Below, piece after piece: positions 8,114 through 17,558 of a stretch of DNA of 64,000 nucleotides. The notes beneath the pieces were generated by a model. It saw only the letters and a program-made list of their open reading frames with translations. It had not been told where the DNA came from and did no database searches. Source of the DNA: Bacillota bacterium (GTDB lineage Bacteria > Bacillota > Clostridia > Oscillospirales > Acutalibacteraceae); the NCBI GenBank assembly GCA_023390175.1, contig JAEWDK010000006.1:186001-250000 (forward strand), read 5' to 3'. Numbering within the stretch: position 1 is the first letter of the stretch; each line of letters begins with the position of its first letter. The position numbers were made by a program, and so were the translations under genes.

Positions 8114-8998
8114 TTATTTTGCGACGGTTGTTACATCCTCGCCGAACCATTTTGTCGAAATCTTTGCCAGTGTTCCGTCCGCAGCCATCGCTTTTAACGC
8201 GCCCTCAATCTTTTCTTTCAGCGCACTGTCGGCCTTGCGGAAGCCGACGACATAATCCTCGTTCGCAAGGGAAGCGTCTTTTCCGTCCTTATCCTGCATT
8301 ACTTTGTAAGCGCCCGGGTTGTTTGTAAGGTAGTAACGCGCAACCACTTCGTCGATGCCGATTGCGTCGATTGTGCCGTTCTGCAGCTCAAGCACCGCTT
8401 TGGAGTAATCGTCAATCTGTACAACGGATTTTAAAGTTTTCTTAAAGTCGGTATTTGCATTCAGGGCGACTTCGGCGGAAGAATCCGTCTGAACGCCGAT
8501 TGTTTTGCCGGCAAGGTCGGAAAGGCCTTTGTATGAGGCACCCGTTTTAATCAGGATAATCTGATTGTTCTTCATGTACGGGATACTCAGATTGAATTCT
8601 TTATCCCTTTCTGCCGTTTTGCTGAAGCCGTTCCACAAACAGTCAATGTTGCCGTTGTTCAGTTCCGCGGTTTTGTTGTCCCAGTCAATCGGCTGCGTTT
8701 TCAGCTCAATGTTCAGCCGTTTGCACGCTTCCTTTGCAAGGTCAATGTCAAACCCGACCAGCTGGCCTGTTTTGGTGTCGACATAGCCCATGGGCGGGAA
8801 CGCGTCGTCAAGGCCAAGCACCAGCTTCCCGGCTTTTTGCACCTTGTTCCAGGATTCGTCGGAGGCTGCCGCGGAACTGCCGGCCGCGCTGCCGGCGGTG
8901 GTTGAGCTGCCCGTGCCCGCCACGCTGCTTACAATGCCGCATGCGGCAAAGGATGCGGCCATGGCGGCCGCCAATAAAAATGATATTATTTTTTTCAT
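8114..8998 (-). CDS. Amino acid ABC transporter substrate-binding lipoprotein (family 3)
   Basis: The extracellular receptor of the transporter. The 294-residue precursor has a lipoprotein signal peptide ending in the lipobox FAAC (Cys20), then a Ser/Ala/Gly linker. The family 3 fold follows, recognisable from LVLGLDDAFPPMGYVD, GFDIDLAKEAC and the IDCLWNGFS region. The paired Asp/Arg pattern suggests a polar amino acid such as cystine, glutamine or arginine, but the exact ligand cannot be read. It is the first gene of the operon (binding protein, permease, ATPase). Confidence 0.92.
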   Translation of the reverse strand: MKKIISFLLAAAMAASFAACGIVSSVAGTGSSTTAGSAAGSSAAASDESWNKVQKAGKLVLGLDDAFPPMGYVDTKTGQLVGFDIDLAKEACKRLNIELKTQPIDWDNKTAELNNGNIDCLWNGFSKTAERDKEFNLSIPYMKNNQIILIKTGASYKGLSDLAGKTIGVQTDSSAEVALNANTDFKKTLKSVVQIDDYSKAVLELQNGTIDAIGIDEVVARYYLTNNPGAYKVMQDKDGKDASLANEDYVVGFRKADSALKEKIEGALKAMAADGTLAKISTKWFGEDVTTVAK

Positions 8999-9035
8999 CA
9001 GAATACCCCGCTTGTTTTTTATATATTGTATGTAT

Positions 9036-9064
9036 ATTTTACCTTATTAGCGCGCTAAAGTAAA
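9036..9064 (-). promoter_or_regulatory. Possible promoter of the amino acid transporter operon
   Basis: On the minus strand TTTACT and TAAAAT are separated by 18 bases, about 40 bases upstream of the lipoprotein start. Confidence 0.4.
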
Positions 9065-9213
9065 GAGAAAATTAAATTTATTTTATATTTCATAATCAGG
9101 TGAATAAATCTGTCTTCAAGAAGGAGTAAAAGCCCGGAACATGTTACATTTTACTTGCGGTTTCGAAATACAAGAGTTATGATTACATTGTATTACAGTA
9201 AGGAGTGAATCAA

Positions 9214-10179
9214 TTGAAACCATTTAAATTAACAGCCCCCTGTAAGGACTACCTTTGGGGCGGCACAAAACTGAGAACAGATTATCATCAGCACAGCTCC
9301 GCGCAAAAGCTGGCGGAAAGCTGGGTGCTTTCCTGCCATAAGGACGGCTTATCCGTTATTTCAGACGGTGAATTCGAGGGCTGCACGCTGAAGGAATATA
9401 TTAACCGCGCGGGCAAACAGGTGTTGGGAACGGACTGCGAAGCGTTCGAGCAGTTCCCGATTTTGGTGAAACTGATCGACGCACAGGAACGCCTTTCGGT
9501 GCAGGTGCACCCCAACAATGATTACGCGCTGAAAAACGAAGGCGAATACGGCAAAACCGAAATGTGGTATGTTGTTGAAAATGAGCCGGGCGCAAGTCTT
9601 TACTACGGCTTTCAAAAACCGATTACCAAAGCGGAATTTCAGCAGAGAATCGAAAACAATACATTGCTCGAGGTGCTCAACAAGGTTGAAGTTCATGCCG
9701 GCGACGTTTTCTTTATTGATTCCGGCACGCTCCACGCAATCGGCGCAGGCATTGTAATTGCCGAAATTCAGCAGAATTCAAACACCACTTACCGTATTTA
9801 TGATTATGGCAGGATTGGCGCGGACGGAAAACCGCGCGCGCTGCACATTGCAAAGGCGCTTGACGTTACGAAGCTGGAAAAGCCGCAGCGTTCGGCAAAG
9901 CCGCAGGGCGAACCGGAGGTGCTTGGCGGGTGCACCCGCACTCTGCTTGCTTCCTGTGAATATTTCACGGTTTACAGCATGGAGCTTTCCGGGGAAGTCC
10001 AAATGGACGCGGACACAAAAAGCTTTCATTCCCTGCTGTGCCTTTCCGGCGAAGCCGTTCTGCAAGGCGGCGAAGGTGAGTCGCTTTCCATCCGCAAGGG
10101 CGACAGCGCGTTTGTGCCTGCCGGAATGGGGCGTTACACGCTGAACGGAAAATGTAAGCTTTTGTTTACAAAAGTATAA
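9214..10179 (+). CDS. manA: Mannose-6-phosphate isomerase, class I
   Basis: Interconverts mannose 6-phosphate and fructose 6-phosphate, linking mannose use and GDP-mannose supply to glycolysis. The 321-residue protein shows the type I signature: YLWGG near the N-terminus, zinc ligands in VQVHPNN and GKTEMWYV, and FFIDSGTLHAIGAG. The active-site stretch QQNSNTTYRIYDYGR follows. It has the short Gram-positive length rather than the 390-residue enterobacterial form. The start is a TTG at 9214, 8 bases after AAGGAG (9200-9205); an in-frame GTG at 9205 overlaps the ribosome binding site. It is single, ahead of the phosphate operon. Confidence 0.92.
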   Translation: MKPFKLTAPCKDYLWGGTKLRTDYHQHSSAQKLAESWVLSCHKDGLSVISDGEFEGCTLKEYINRAGKQVLGTDCEAFEQFPILVKLIDAQERLSVQVHPNNDYALKNEGEYGKTEMWYVVENEPGASLYYGFQKPITKAEFQQRIENNTLLEVLNKVEVHAGDVFFIDSGTLHAIGAGIVIAEIQQNSNTTYRIYDYGRIGADGKPRALHIAKALDVTKLEKPQRSAKPQGEPEVLGGCTRTLLASCEYFTVYSMELSGEVQMDADTKSFHSLLCLSGEAVLQGGEGESLSIRKGDSAFVPAGMGRYTLNGKCKLLFTKV

Positions 10180-10245
10180 TTGCAAAGTGCTTGGTGCGCG
10201 GGATATGACATGGGAAGAATTTTCAATTTGGCAGGTATATTTTAT

Positions 10246-10299
10246 TTAAGTCCAATCTAAACTAAGTTTAACATAGATTTAACATTGTCCCTCTAGAAT
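10246..10299 (+). promoter_or_regulatory. Pho-box promoter of the pst-pho operon
   Basis: Four 6-base repeats at exact 11-base intervals: TTAAGT (10246), CTAAAC (10257), TTAACA (10268) and TTAACA (10279). They match the TTAACA-N5 direct-repeat sites of PhoB/PhoP. A -10 box, TAGAAT (10294-10299), lies 9 bases after the last repeat and there is no -35 box. This is the arrangement of activator-dependent phosphate-starvation promoters. Confidence 0.75.
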
Positions 10300-10347
10300 A
10301 AAACTGTACTTAAGAGAAGAACAAAATATATAGGGGGACTTCTAAGA

Positions 10348-11244
10348 ATGAGAAAAACAATTTCTGCCATTTTATCCGCAGCTATCCTGTGCTCCGCATT
10401 GGCGTTCGCAGGATGCAGCTCTGAAATTCAGGGCACAACCTCAAATACAGCATCGACTCCCGCGCAGAGTACCGCAGCATCTCAGGAGGCTTCTTCCGCG
10501 GCTGCCGCAGAGCTGAGCGGCAAGCTTACACTGAACGGTTCCACTTCCATGGCTAAGGTTTGCCAGGCACTCGGCGAAGCGTTTTCCGCAAAGTATCCCG
10601 GCGTAACGGTTGAAAAAGGCGGCACAGGTTCCGGCGACGCAGCCAAGGCGGTCAGCGCGGGCACAGCGCTCATCGGTGATCTTTCAAGAGCAATGAAACC
10701 GGAAGAAAAACCGGAGGACTACCAAATTGTTCAATTGGCAATTGACGGAATTGCGGTTGCAGTCAATAAAGATAATAAAGTCGCCAATTTGACCAGCGAT
10801 CAGATTAATAAAATTTTCACCGGTGCGATTACCAACTGGAAAGATGTCGGCGGCGCTGACAAGAAGATTACGGTATTGGGCAGAGAAGCTGCCAGCGGTA
10901 CGCGTGACGGTTTTGAAACCATTTTCAAAGCGGCTAAAAAATGCAAGTATGCGGCGGAGCTTTCCTCCACAGGCGAAGTGGTTACAAAAGTGAGCAGCGA
11001 CCCGAGCGCAATCGGCTATGTTTCACTCGACTCTTTAAATGACACTTTCAAAGCGGTTGACATTGACGGTGTTAAGGCCAATGAGGAAAACATTGTAAAT
11101 AAAACCTACAAGGCGCAAAGACCGTTTATTGAAATCTACAAAAAAGGCACGGACAGCGACCTTGTGAAAGCTTGGTTTGAATTTGTCAAGTCCGATGAAG
11201 GCCAGGCAGTTATTAAGAAGGCTGGTTTGGTAACTGTAAAATGA
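10348..11244 (+). CDS. pstS: Phosphate ABC transporter substrate-binding lipoprotein
   Basis: Captures inorganic phosphate outside the membrane for PstCAB. The 298-residue precursor has a lipoprotein signal with lipobox FAGC, then a Ser/Ala/Thr linker. The PstS fold has phosphate-binding motifs NGSTSM and GREAASGTRDGFE. The size matches Gram-positive PstS, which is shorter than the E. coli protein. It is first in a seven-gene unit, and its stop codon overlaps the pstC start (ATGA). The Pho-box promoter directly upstream implies induction by phosphate limitation. Confidence 0.95.
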   Translation: MRKTISAILSAAILCSALAFAGCSSEIQGTTSNTASTPAQSTAASQEASSAAAAELSGKLTLNGSTSMAKVCQALGEAFSAKYPGVTVEKGGTGSGDAAKAVSAGTALIGDLSRAMKPEEKPEDYQIVQLAIDGIAVAVNKDNKVANLTSDQINKIFTGAITNWKDVGGADKKITVLGREAASGTRDGFETIFKAAKKCKYAAELSSTGEVVTKVSSDPSAIGYVSLDSLNDTFKAVDIDGVKANEENIVNKTYKAQRPFIEIYKKGTDSDLVKAWFEFVKSDEGQAVIKKAGLVTVK

Positions 11245-12602
11245 GCATAACAATGATGGGTGCGCAGCAAGCGCAAAAAGATCAGAAATTAAATAACAGG
11301 AAAAAAGGCCTAGCAGTTTTGTTAGGCCTCATTTCCGTTCTCACCTTTTTTTTCCTTCCGTACATGCGGTTTGTTTTTAAAGATACAACATACACGGTAA
11401 GCGCTTTGCAGCTTGCCGTAACAAAGGGCTTTCGTGTGCAGGGCCCCACAATGAGCGGGCTGGTCACCATACCCGTGCTGACAAGGGCCGCGGTAATTTC
11501 AGGCGTTCTGCTGGCGGCTGCCGGGATTGTGCTGCTCCTGCTGAACAAAGCTGCCCTTTCCGGGGCGGCGTTTGTCCTGTCCGGTATTACACCCCTGATT
11601 GTACTGATTACCACCTCCAGTATTCAGGAAGCGGTTACGCAGCTGAATATCAGTAAAATAACGGTGGGCTACCTTTGGCCCTCCATTTATGTTTTGGTCG
11701 GCGGAATTGTCTGCTCCGTTTTATCCCTTTGGACACAGGGGACGGAAAAGCTTGCCGAATCCATATTTTTGGTGTTTTCGTGTGTCTCCGTCGGTTCGGT
11801 TATTTTGATTACGGTTTATATCATTGCGGCGGGCGCTCCGGCTATCGTGCAGATTGGCCTGGGGCATTTCCTGTTCGGCACGCAGTGGAACGCGGAAGCG
11901 GATCAGTTCGGAATCCTGCCGCTGATTCTTTCCTCCATTGCGGGTACGCTGGGTGCAATTGTAATCGGCGTGCCAATCGGCATTTTAACAGCGGTGTTCC
12001 TGGCGGAAACGGCACGCCCCCAGGTGGCCAGGCTGGTACATCCCGCCATTGAACTGCTCGCGGGTATCCCTTCGGTTATCTACGGATTTTTCGGTATGCT
12101 GGTAATTGTTCCGGCAATCCGCAATTTTCCGGCTTTTCAAAACAACACCATCGGCGACAGCCTTTTGGCGGCTATCCTGATTCTTGCCGTTATGGTTCTG
12201 CCCACAATTGTCAGTGTGACCGAAACCTCGCTGAAGGCAGTGCCGCAGGCATACCGCGAAGCCTCGCTTGCGCTTGGCGCAACACAGACCACTACCATTT
12301 TTAAAGTGAGTATTCCCGCCGCCCGCTCCGGTATTTTGGCGGGCGTTATTTTGGGCGTGGGCCGCGCAATCGGCGAAACCATGGCGGTTATCATGGTTGC
12401 GGGCAACGTGGCAAACATGCCGTCGCTGCTGGGCACCGTCCGCCTGCTTACCACCGGAATTGCAATGGAAATGAGTTACGCCTCCGGGCTGCACCGCCAG
12501 GCTCTGTTCGCCATTGGACTGGTGCTGTTTGTATTCATTATGATTGTCAATGTCAGCTTTACTTATATTTCAAAGAGGGGGGTGCAGATGGATGCAGAAT
12601 AA
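11241..12602 (+). CDS. pstC: Phosphate ABC transporter permease PstC with extra N-terminal membrane domain
   Basis: One of the two channel subunits for phosphate import. The last about 285 residues (from about 168) are an ordinary PstC, with the EAA-type loop EASLALGATQTTTIFKVSIP. Ahead of it lies an additional region of about 165 residues with roughly four predicted membrane helices (about 23-41, 75-100, 105-122 and 136-156). Usual PstC proteins of about 300 residues lack it. The reading frame is continuous and its ATG overlaps the pstS stop, so the extension is genuinely translated unless an internal start is used. The role of the extension is unknown. Confidence 0.9.
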   Translation: MSITMMGAQQAQKDQKLNNRKKGLAVLLGLISVLTFFFLPYMRFVFKDTTYTVSALQLAVTKGFRVQGPTMSGLVTIPVLTRAAVISGVLLAAAGIVLLLLNKAALSGAAFVLSGITPLIVLITTSSIQEAVTQLNISKITVGYLWPSIYVLVGGIVCSVLSLWTQGTEKLAESIFLVFSCVSVGSVILITVYIIAAGAPAIVQIGLGHFLFGTQWNAEADQFGILPLILSSIAGTLGAIVIGVPIGILTAVFLAETARPQVARLVHPAIELLAGIPSVIYGFFGMLVIVPAIRNFPAFQNNTIGDSLLAAILILAVMVLPTIVSVTETSLKAVPQAYREASLALGATQTTTIFKVSIPAARSGILAGVILGVGRAIGETMAVIMVAGNVANMPSLLGTVRLLTTGIAMEMSYASGLHRQALFAIGLVLFVFIMIVNVSFTYISKRGVQMDAE

Positions 12603-13464
12603 CTCCTTATACGGAAAAAAGCGCCGCCCGATGGACACCGTTCTGAAAGCCCTCATCAATACCGCGGCGGCAATTACCGTTGTTACACTGATTGGAATCA
12701 TCTGCTATATCCTCGTCAACGGTCTGCCTTACATTTCGTGGAGGTTTATTACCACGCCATACTCCGAAACGAAGGATGAGCTCAAGGGCATCCTGCCAAT
12801 GATCATCAATACCATGTATATTGTTGTAATAACGCTGCTTATTTCCGCGCCAATCGGAATTTCCTCCGCTATTTACCTTACACAATACGCAAAGCAGGGC
12901 AGGCTGGTAAAGGCAATCCGTTTTGCGACCGAGGTGCTTTCCGGCATTCCGTCCATTATCTTCGGTCTGTTCGGCTACACGGTGTTCTGCATCCTGTTCC
13001 GGCTGCAGACTTCGATTTTGGCCGGCTGCCTTACCATGTCCATTTGCATTCTGCCAACAATTATCCGCACAACGGAGGAATCGCTCCTCGCCGTTCCCGG
13101 TTCCTACAAGGAAGGCGCAATGGCGCTCGGCGCCGGGAAGCTGCGTGTTGTTATGGGCATCGTGCTGCCCTGCGCAATGCCCGGCGTGCTGACAGCCGTT
13201 ATTTTGGCCATGGGCCGCATTGTGGGCGAAAGCGCCGCGCTTTTATTCACTTCGGGCCTGTCCTACAACATGCCGCGCGGCTTTTGGCAGCAGATTTTTG
13301 CAAGCGGGCGCACACTGACGCTGCACCTGTACCAGACAGCGCGTGAGGCTTCTTCCCCGGACGCCATGCATATTGCGTATGCAACGGCGGCGGTACTGCT
13401 GATTCTGGTGTTTCTGCTCAACCGGCTGGCCGGGCTCCTCTCCAGAACGCTAAAGAAGGGATAA
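12592..13464 (+). CDS. pstA: Phosphate ABC transporter permease PstA
   Basis: The second channel subunit, 290 residues, with about six membrane helices and the EAA-type loop YKEGAMALGAGKLRVVMGIVLP. The ATG at 12592 overlaps the last codons of pstC in another frame and follows a GGGGGG ribosome binding site. The frame is open upstream to 12544, but that stretch encodes pstC. The overlap suggests translational coupling of the two permeases. Confidence 0.93.
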   Translation: MQNNSLYGKKRRPMDTVLKALINTAAAITVVTLIGIICYILVNGLPYISWRFITTPYSETKDELKGILPMIINTMYIVVITLLISAPIGISSAIYLTQYAKQGRLVKAIRFATEVLSGIPSIIFGLFGYTVFCILFRLQTSILAGCLTMSICILPTIIRTTEESLLAVPGSYKEGAMALGAGKLRVVMGIVLPCAMPGVLTAVILAMGRIVGESAALLFTSGLSYNMPRGFWQQIFASGRTLTLHLYQTAREASSPDAMHIAYATAAVLLILVFLLNRLAGLLSRTLKKG

Positions 13465-13468
13465 TGAT

Positions 13469-14224
13469 ATGGAAAGTAAAATATCAATTCAGGATTTAAA
13501 TTTATATTACGGCGATTTCCAGGCGCTTAAAGGAATTAATATGGAGATTCCCCCAAACCAGGTGACGGCATTTATCGGCCCGTCCGGCTGTGGAAAATCC
13601 ACCTGTCTGAAAACGCTCAACCGCATGAACGACATGGTTGAAAACTGTAAAATAACCGGTCTGGTGTCAATTGACGGGGAGGATATTTACGACCCCCGCA
13701 CCGACGTCACCCTGCTGCGCAAGCGCGCGGGAATGGTGTTCCAAAAGCCGAATCCGTTCCCGATGACGCTTTATGATAACATCGCCTACGGGCCGCGTGT
13801 GCATGGGGTGAAAAACAAACAGAAGCTCGATGAAATTGTGGAGCAGTCCTTAAAGAGCGCCGCCCTTTGGGATGAAGTCAAGGACCGGCTCAGGAAGTCC
13901 GCGCTCGGCCTTTCCGGCGGGCAGCAGCAGCGCCTCTGTATTGCGCGTGCGCTTGCGGTGGAGCCCGATATTATCCTGATGGATGAGCCGACCAGCGCGC
14001 TCGACCCGATTTCAACGCTGAAAATCGAAGATTTAATGGATGACCTCCGCGCAAAATATACGGTTATCATTGTAACCCACAACATGCAGCAGGCCGCACG
14101 TATTGCCGACCGGACTGCGTTTTTCCTGCTCGGCGAAATTGTCGAGTTTACCGATACGCTCACCATGTTCAACAATCCGAAGGATGAGCGGACCGAACGC
14201 TACATTACCGGCCGTTTCGGCTGA
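13469..14224 (+). CDS. pstB: Phosphate ABC transporter ATP-binding protein
   Basis: The ATPase of the phosphate importer, 251 residues. Walker A is GPSGCGKST, the Q-loop is VFQKPNPFPM, the signature is LSGGQQQRLCIARAL, Walker B is IILMDEPTSALDP and the switch His is in VTHNMQQA. The QKPNPFPMTLYDN stretch is specific to PstB. It starts 4 bases after the pstA stop. Confidence 0.96.
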   Translation: MESKISIQDLNLYYGDFQALKGINMEIPPNQVTAFIGPSGCGKSTCLKTLNRMNDMVENCKITGLVSIDGEDIYDPRTDVTLLRKRAGMVFQKPNPFPMTLYDNIAYGPRVHGVKNKQKLDEIVEQSLKSAALWDEVKDRLRKSALGLSGGQQQRLCIARALAVEPDIILMDEPTSALDPISTLKIEDLMDDLRAKYTVIIVTHNMQQAARIADRTAFFLLGEIVEFTDTLTMFNNPKDERTERYITGRFG

Positions 14225-14320
14225 TAAGTGCAAATAGAAATATTCATAGTAATGGAATCGTATGGAATATAAATCTAGAAATTCCGTTTTTACAACTGTA
14301 TAATACAAGGAGAGATAATA

Positions 14321-14983
14321 ATGCCGAGGAAACTCTTTGACCGTGAACTGGCCAACCTGATTTCGCAGATGACCGATATGGGCAACGCAGTGGATGAGCG
14401 CATCGGGGAGACGATTTCCGCCCTGCGCACCATGGATTTGGAAAAGGCCGCCGAGGTTGCGGGAAGCGACAACGAAATTGACCAGACGGAGCATAAAATT
14501 GAGCAAATCTGCATGAACCTGATTGCAAGGCAGCAGCCCATTGCCAGCGATCTGCGGGTGATTGCCGCCTGCCTTAAAATTTTGACGGATATTGAGCGCG
14601 AAGCCGACCAGTGCGCAGATATCTGCGAAATTCTGACGATCGGCGAGCTGAACATCAACAGCTTGGCCATCACTCATGTGGTACAGATGATGGAGGCGGC
14701 GCGCGATATGTTCCGCAAGGCGATGGATGTGTTCCTGAGCCACGATGTGGAAGCCGCCAGGGAAGTTTGCCGCAGTGATGATTATGTGGACGGAATGTTC
14801 TCAAAAGTCATCCTGGAGGTTTGCGGAATCATTACGGAAGCGCCGCAGAATGTCATGCGCGAAGTCGATCTGCTCTTTATTTCCAAATATATTGAGCGCA
14901 TGGGCGACCACGCCACGAACATTGCGGAATGGGTGATTTATATGGAAACAGGCGTTCACCCCGACCTGAATTCAAAAGAATAA
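14321..14983 (+). CDS. phoU: Phosphate signalling regulator PhoU
   Basis: A 220-residue protein made of two repeats of a three-helix bundle. The metal-binding motifs are EREADQCADI in the first repeat and ERMGDHATNIAEW in the second. PhoU couples the transport state of PstSCAB to the PhoR kinase and keeps the regulon off when phosphate is plentiful. It lies 96 bases after pstB, with a good AAGGAGAG ribosome binding site, and 13 bases before phoB. Confidence 0.95.
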   Translation: MPRKLFDRELANLISQMTDMGNAVDERIGETISALRTMDLEKAAEVAGSDNEIDQTEHKIEQICMNLIARQQPIASDLRVIAACLKILTDIEREADQCADICEILTIGELNINSLAITHVVQMMEAARDMFRKAMDVFLSHDVEAAREVCRSDDYVDGMFSKVILEVCGIITEAPQNVMREVDLLFISKYIERMGDHATNIAEWVIYMETGVHPDLNSKE

Positions 14984-14996
14984 TGGGGGAATTAAT

Positions 14997-15692
14997 ATGG
15001 CGCTGGTTTATATTGCCGATGACGAGCTGAACATTCGCCGTCTGGTGGCGTTCGGGCTAAAGGACAGCGGCTTTGACACCGCCGAATTCCCGGACGGTTC
15101 CCAGCTTTTAAATGCTGTGAAAAAGCGCACGCCGGACGTTATCATCCTCGATTGGATGATGCCGCAGCCGGACGGCCTTGCGGTGTGCCGTATGCTGCGG
15201 GAAAAAGAAGAAACCCGTTCCATCCCGGTTATTATGCTCACCGCCCGCGGCGAGGAAATCGACAGGGTGCTCGGCCTTGAAATCGGCGCGGACGATTATA
15301 TTGTAAAACCGTTCAGCGTAAAGGAACTTTGCGCGCGGGTCAAAGCGGTGCTGCGCAGAGCCTCCCGGCAGGGGGACCCGCAGGAAAAAACGATTTCCAT
15401 CGGTGACTTGACCGTGGACAGCGGCCGTCACACCGTAAAAAAGGCGGGAAAGCTGCTGGAACTTACCGCGAAGGAATTTGACCTGCTTGTCATGCTGATG
15501 AAAAACAGCGGCCAGGTGCTGACGCGCGACACTCTGCTCGACAAGGTTTGGGGCGTCGAATATTACGGCGACACCAGAACGGTCGATGTTCATGTGCGCT
15601 ATCTGCGCCAAAAAATAGAAGATAATCCCGATGTGCCGGTTTACATACAAACAGTGCGGGGAGTCGGGTACAAATTTACGGAGCTTATTTAA
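14997..15692 (+). CDS. phoB: Phosphate response regulator (OmpR family)
   Basis: A 231-residue transcription factor. The receiver domain has acidic residues in ADDE near residue 9, the phospho-acceptor Asp in VIILDWMMPQ near residue 53 and the conserved Lys in IVKPFS. A C-terminal OmpR-type winged helix ends in RYLRQKIEDNP and VRGVGYKF. Placement between phoU and phoR, and the tandem TTAACA repeats before pstS, identify it as the phosphate regulator (named phoB or phoP). It probably activates its own operon. Confidence 0.93.
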   Translation: MALVYIADDELNIRRLVAFGLKDSGFDTAEFPDGSQLLNAVKKRTPDVIILDWMMPQPDGLAVCRMLREKEETRSIPVIMLTARGEEIDRVLGLEIGADDYIVKPFSVKELCARVKAVLRRASRQGDPQEKTISIGDLTVDSGRHTVKKAGKLLELTAKEFDLLVMLMKNSGQVLTRDTLLDKVWGVEYYGDTRTVDVHVRYLRQKIEDNPDVPVYIQTVRGVGYKFTELI

Positions 15693-15705
15693 CAGGAGGC
15701 CGATT

Positions 15706-17460
15706 ATGAAAAAAAGGTTGATGCTTTGCAATGCCGCTATTATCATAGTCGGCTTTGTTGCAGCTTTTTTGTTCGCAGCGCTGCAGGTGCAGCAGCAGTA
15801 CAAAAGTGAATTTACCAAACGGCTCGACACGGCTTTGAGCATTCTTTCCACCGAAACGGGCACACTGTCGAAAGACCCGGATAAGGCCGCTACTGAAGTG
15901 AGCCAACGCCTTCTTGAGAACGGCCAGCAAATGCGGATCAGCATTATTGACCTGAACGGGAAAGTTGTTGGGGACAGCGAACAGGCGGAGATTAATCAGA
16001 ACCACAAAGACAGGCCGGAAATTCAGCAGGCGCTGAAAAACGGCCGCGGATACGACACCCGCGTAAGCGCAAGCGTGAATCAGCGCTATTACTATGAAGC
16101 GGTCTATATTAAGGACCAGTTCTTTATCCGCGCGGCGCTGCCCACCGCCGACCTTGACGCGGTAATCAACCGGCTTTGGCTCATTGCGCTGCTCAGCATG
16201 TTTTTAGGCATCGTTATTGTAAGCGTTGTAACCGGGTATTTGGTTTACCGCATCACCGAACCGCTTCATCAGCTTACCGACACTGCGTACAGCATTTCGG
16301 ACGGCGACTATTCCAGCCGTGTTGTGGGGGAATATCGCGATGAAGTCGGCAAGCTTGCCCGCTCGTTCAATACAATGGCCGAAAACACGGAAATCGCTGT
16401 TTCACAGCTTACCGGCAAGCAGCACCAGCTGGAAGGGCTGCTGCAGGGAATGGACGACGGCGTGCTTGCCGTCAGCGACCAAAACGAAATCCTGTTTCTA
16501 AACCAGAGCGCGTGCCGCCTGCTGGAAAAACCCGGCCTGAAAAACGGCTCCAAGCTGGAAGGCAGCCTGCTAATCAGCCGGATTGCAAACCTGATGCACA
16601 ACGCAATTAATCAGCATGAATCCAGAAAAGAAGCGGTTGTCAGTGCGGGGAACGAAAAACAGTTCTTGGTTTATGTTTCCCCGATTGAAGGGCAGCAGCC
16701 CTCCGCACTGGCGGTTATTACAGATGTGACGAGGATGCGCAAACTGGAGCAGATGAGAAGTGAGTTTGTGGCAAACGTTACCCATGAGCTGAAAACCCCG
16801 CTGACCTCTATCCGCGGCAGCATCGAACTGCTGAAAAGCTCCGACCGTGACGAAAAAACCCGCCGCTATTTTTATGACGTGCTCGATATCGAAGCGGAGC
16901 GGCTTCATCGCCTGATTGACGACATGCTGGTGCTTTCTCAGATTGAAAACGCGAAGGAGGATCCGTCCAGCCGCCGGTGCAGCGTAAAAGACGAACTGAA
17001 AAACTGTATTGACCGCCTGCAGCCTGTGGCGGAGAAAAATCACATTTCGCTTACACTGGAAGCAGACAGCACTCTGTTTGTGGCTTGCTCCCCAACGCGG
17101 TTTGAACAGCTGTTCCGCAACCTGATTGAAAACGGGATAAAATATAACAAACCGAATGGCAGTGTCACCGTTACCGCGCAAAGGCAGCGCAAAACCGTTC
17201 TGGTGCGCGTGAAGGATACCGGAATCGGCATTGCGCCCGAGCACTTCGAACGTCTTTTTGAGCGCTTTTACCGTGTGGATACAAGCCGTTCCCGTGAAAT
17301 TGGGGGAACCGGACTGGGGCTTTCCATTGTGAAGCACCTGGCCGCGCTGTACGGCGGGGAAGTCGGTGTGGAAAGTGAAGTGGGCAAGGGCAGCACGTTC
17401 AGTGTGTGGCTTCCGCTTCTGCCGGCCGAAATGCCGAAGCAGCCCGAAGAAAAGGCATAA
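15706..17460 (+). CDS. phoR: Phosphate sensor histidine kinase
   Basis: A 584-residue membrane kinase. In order it has a TM helix (about 9-28), an extracytoplasmic domain (about 29-160), a second TM (about 163-185), HAMP (about 186-240) and PAS (about 255-350). HisKA follows with the phospho-accepting His in VTHELKTPLTSIRG, then HATPase_c with NLIENGIKYN, DTGIGIAPEHFERLFERFYR and GGTGLGLSIV. The ATG at 15706 is preceded by AGGAGG at 6 bases; frames opening at 15631 lie inside phoB. It is the last gene of the operon, followed by a terminator. Confidence 0.94.
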   Translation: MKKRLMLCNAAIIIVGFVAAFLFAALQVQQQYKSEFTKRLDTALSILSTETGTLSKDPDKAATEVSQRLLENGQQMRISIIDLNGKVVGDSEQAEINQNHKDRPEIQQALKNGRGYDTRVSASVNQRYYYEAVYIKDQFFIRAALPTADLDAVINRLWLIALLSMFLGIVIVSVVTGYLVYRITEPLHQLTDTAYSISDGDYSSRVVGEYRDEVGKLARSFNTMAENTEIAVSQLTGKQHQLEGLLQGMDDGVLAVSDQNEILFLNQSACRLLEKPGLKNGSKLEGSLLISRIANLMHNAINQHESRKEAVVSAGNEKQFLVYVSPIEGQQPSALAVITDVTRMRKLEQMRSEFVANVTHELKTPLTSIRGSIELLKSSDRDEKTRRYFYDVLDIEAERLHRLIDDMLVLSQIENAKEDPSSRRCSVKDELKNCIDRLQPVAEKNHISLTLEADSTLFVACSPTRFEQLFRNLIENGIKYNKPNGSVTVTAQRQRKTVLVRVKDTGIGIAPEHFERLFERFYRVDTSRSREIGGTGLGLSIVKHLAALYGGEVGVESEVGKGSTFSVWLPLLPAEMPKQPEEKA

Positions 17461-17515
17461 ATATCCGTATGCCCGAACCCTGAAAAAACGGACACAGCGG
17501 AGCAATTGTCACTTG

Positions 17516-17547
17516 AAACGGCATCTTGAAAAAGGTGCCGTTTTTTT
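17516..17547 (+). terminator. Terminator of the pst-pho operon
   Basis: A 12-bp stem with one G-T pair (17516-17527 with 17532-17543), GAAA loop, then a run of seven T. Confidence 0.9.
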
Positions 17548-17558
17548 GTAAGAGTAGA

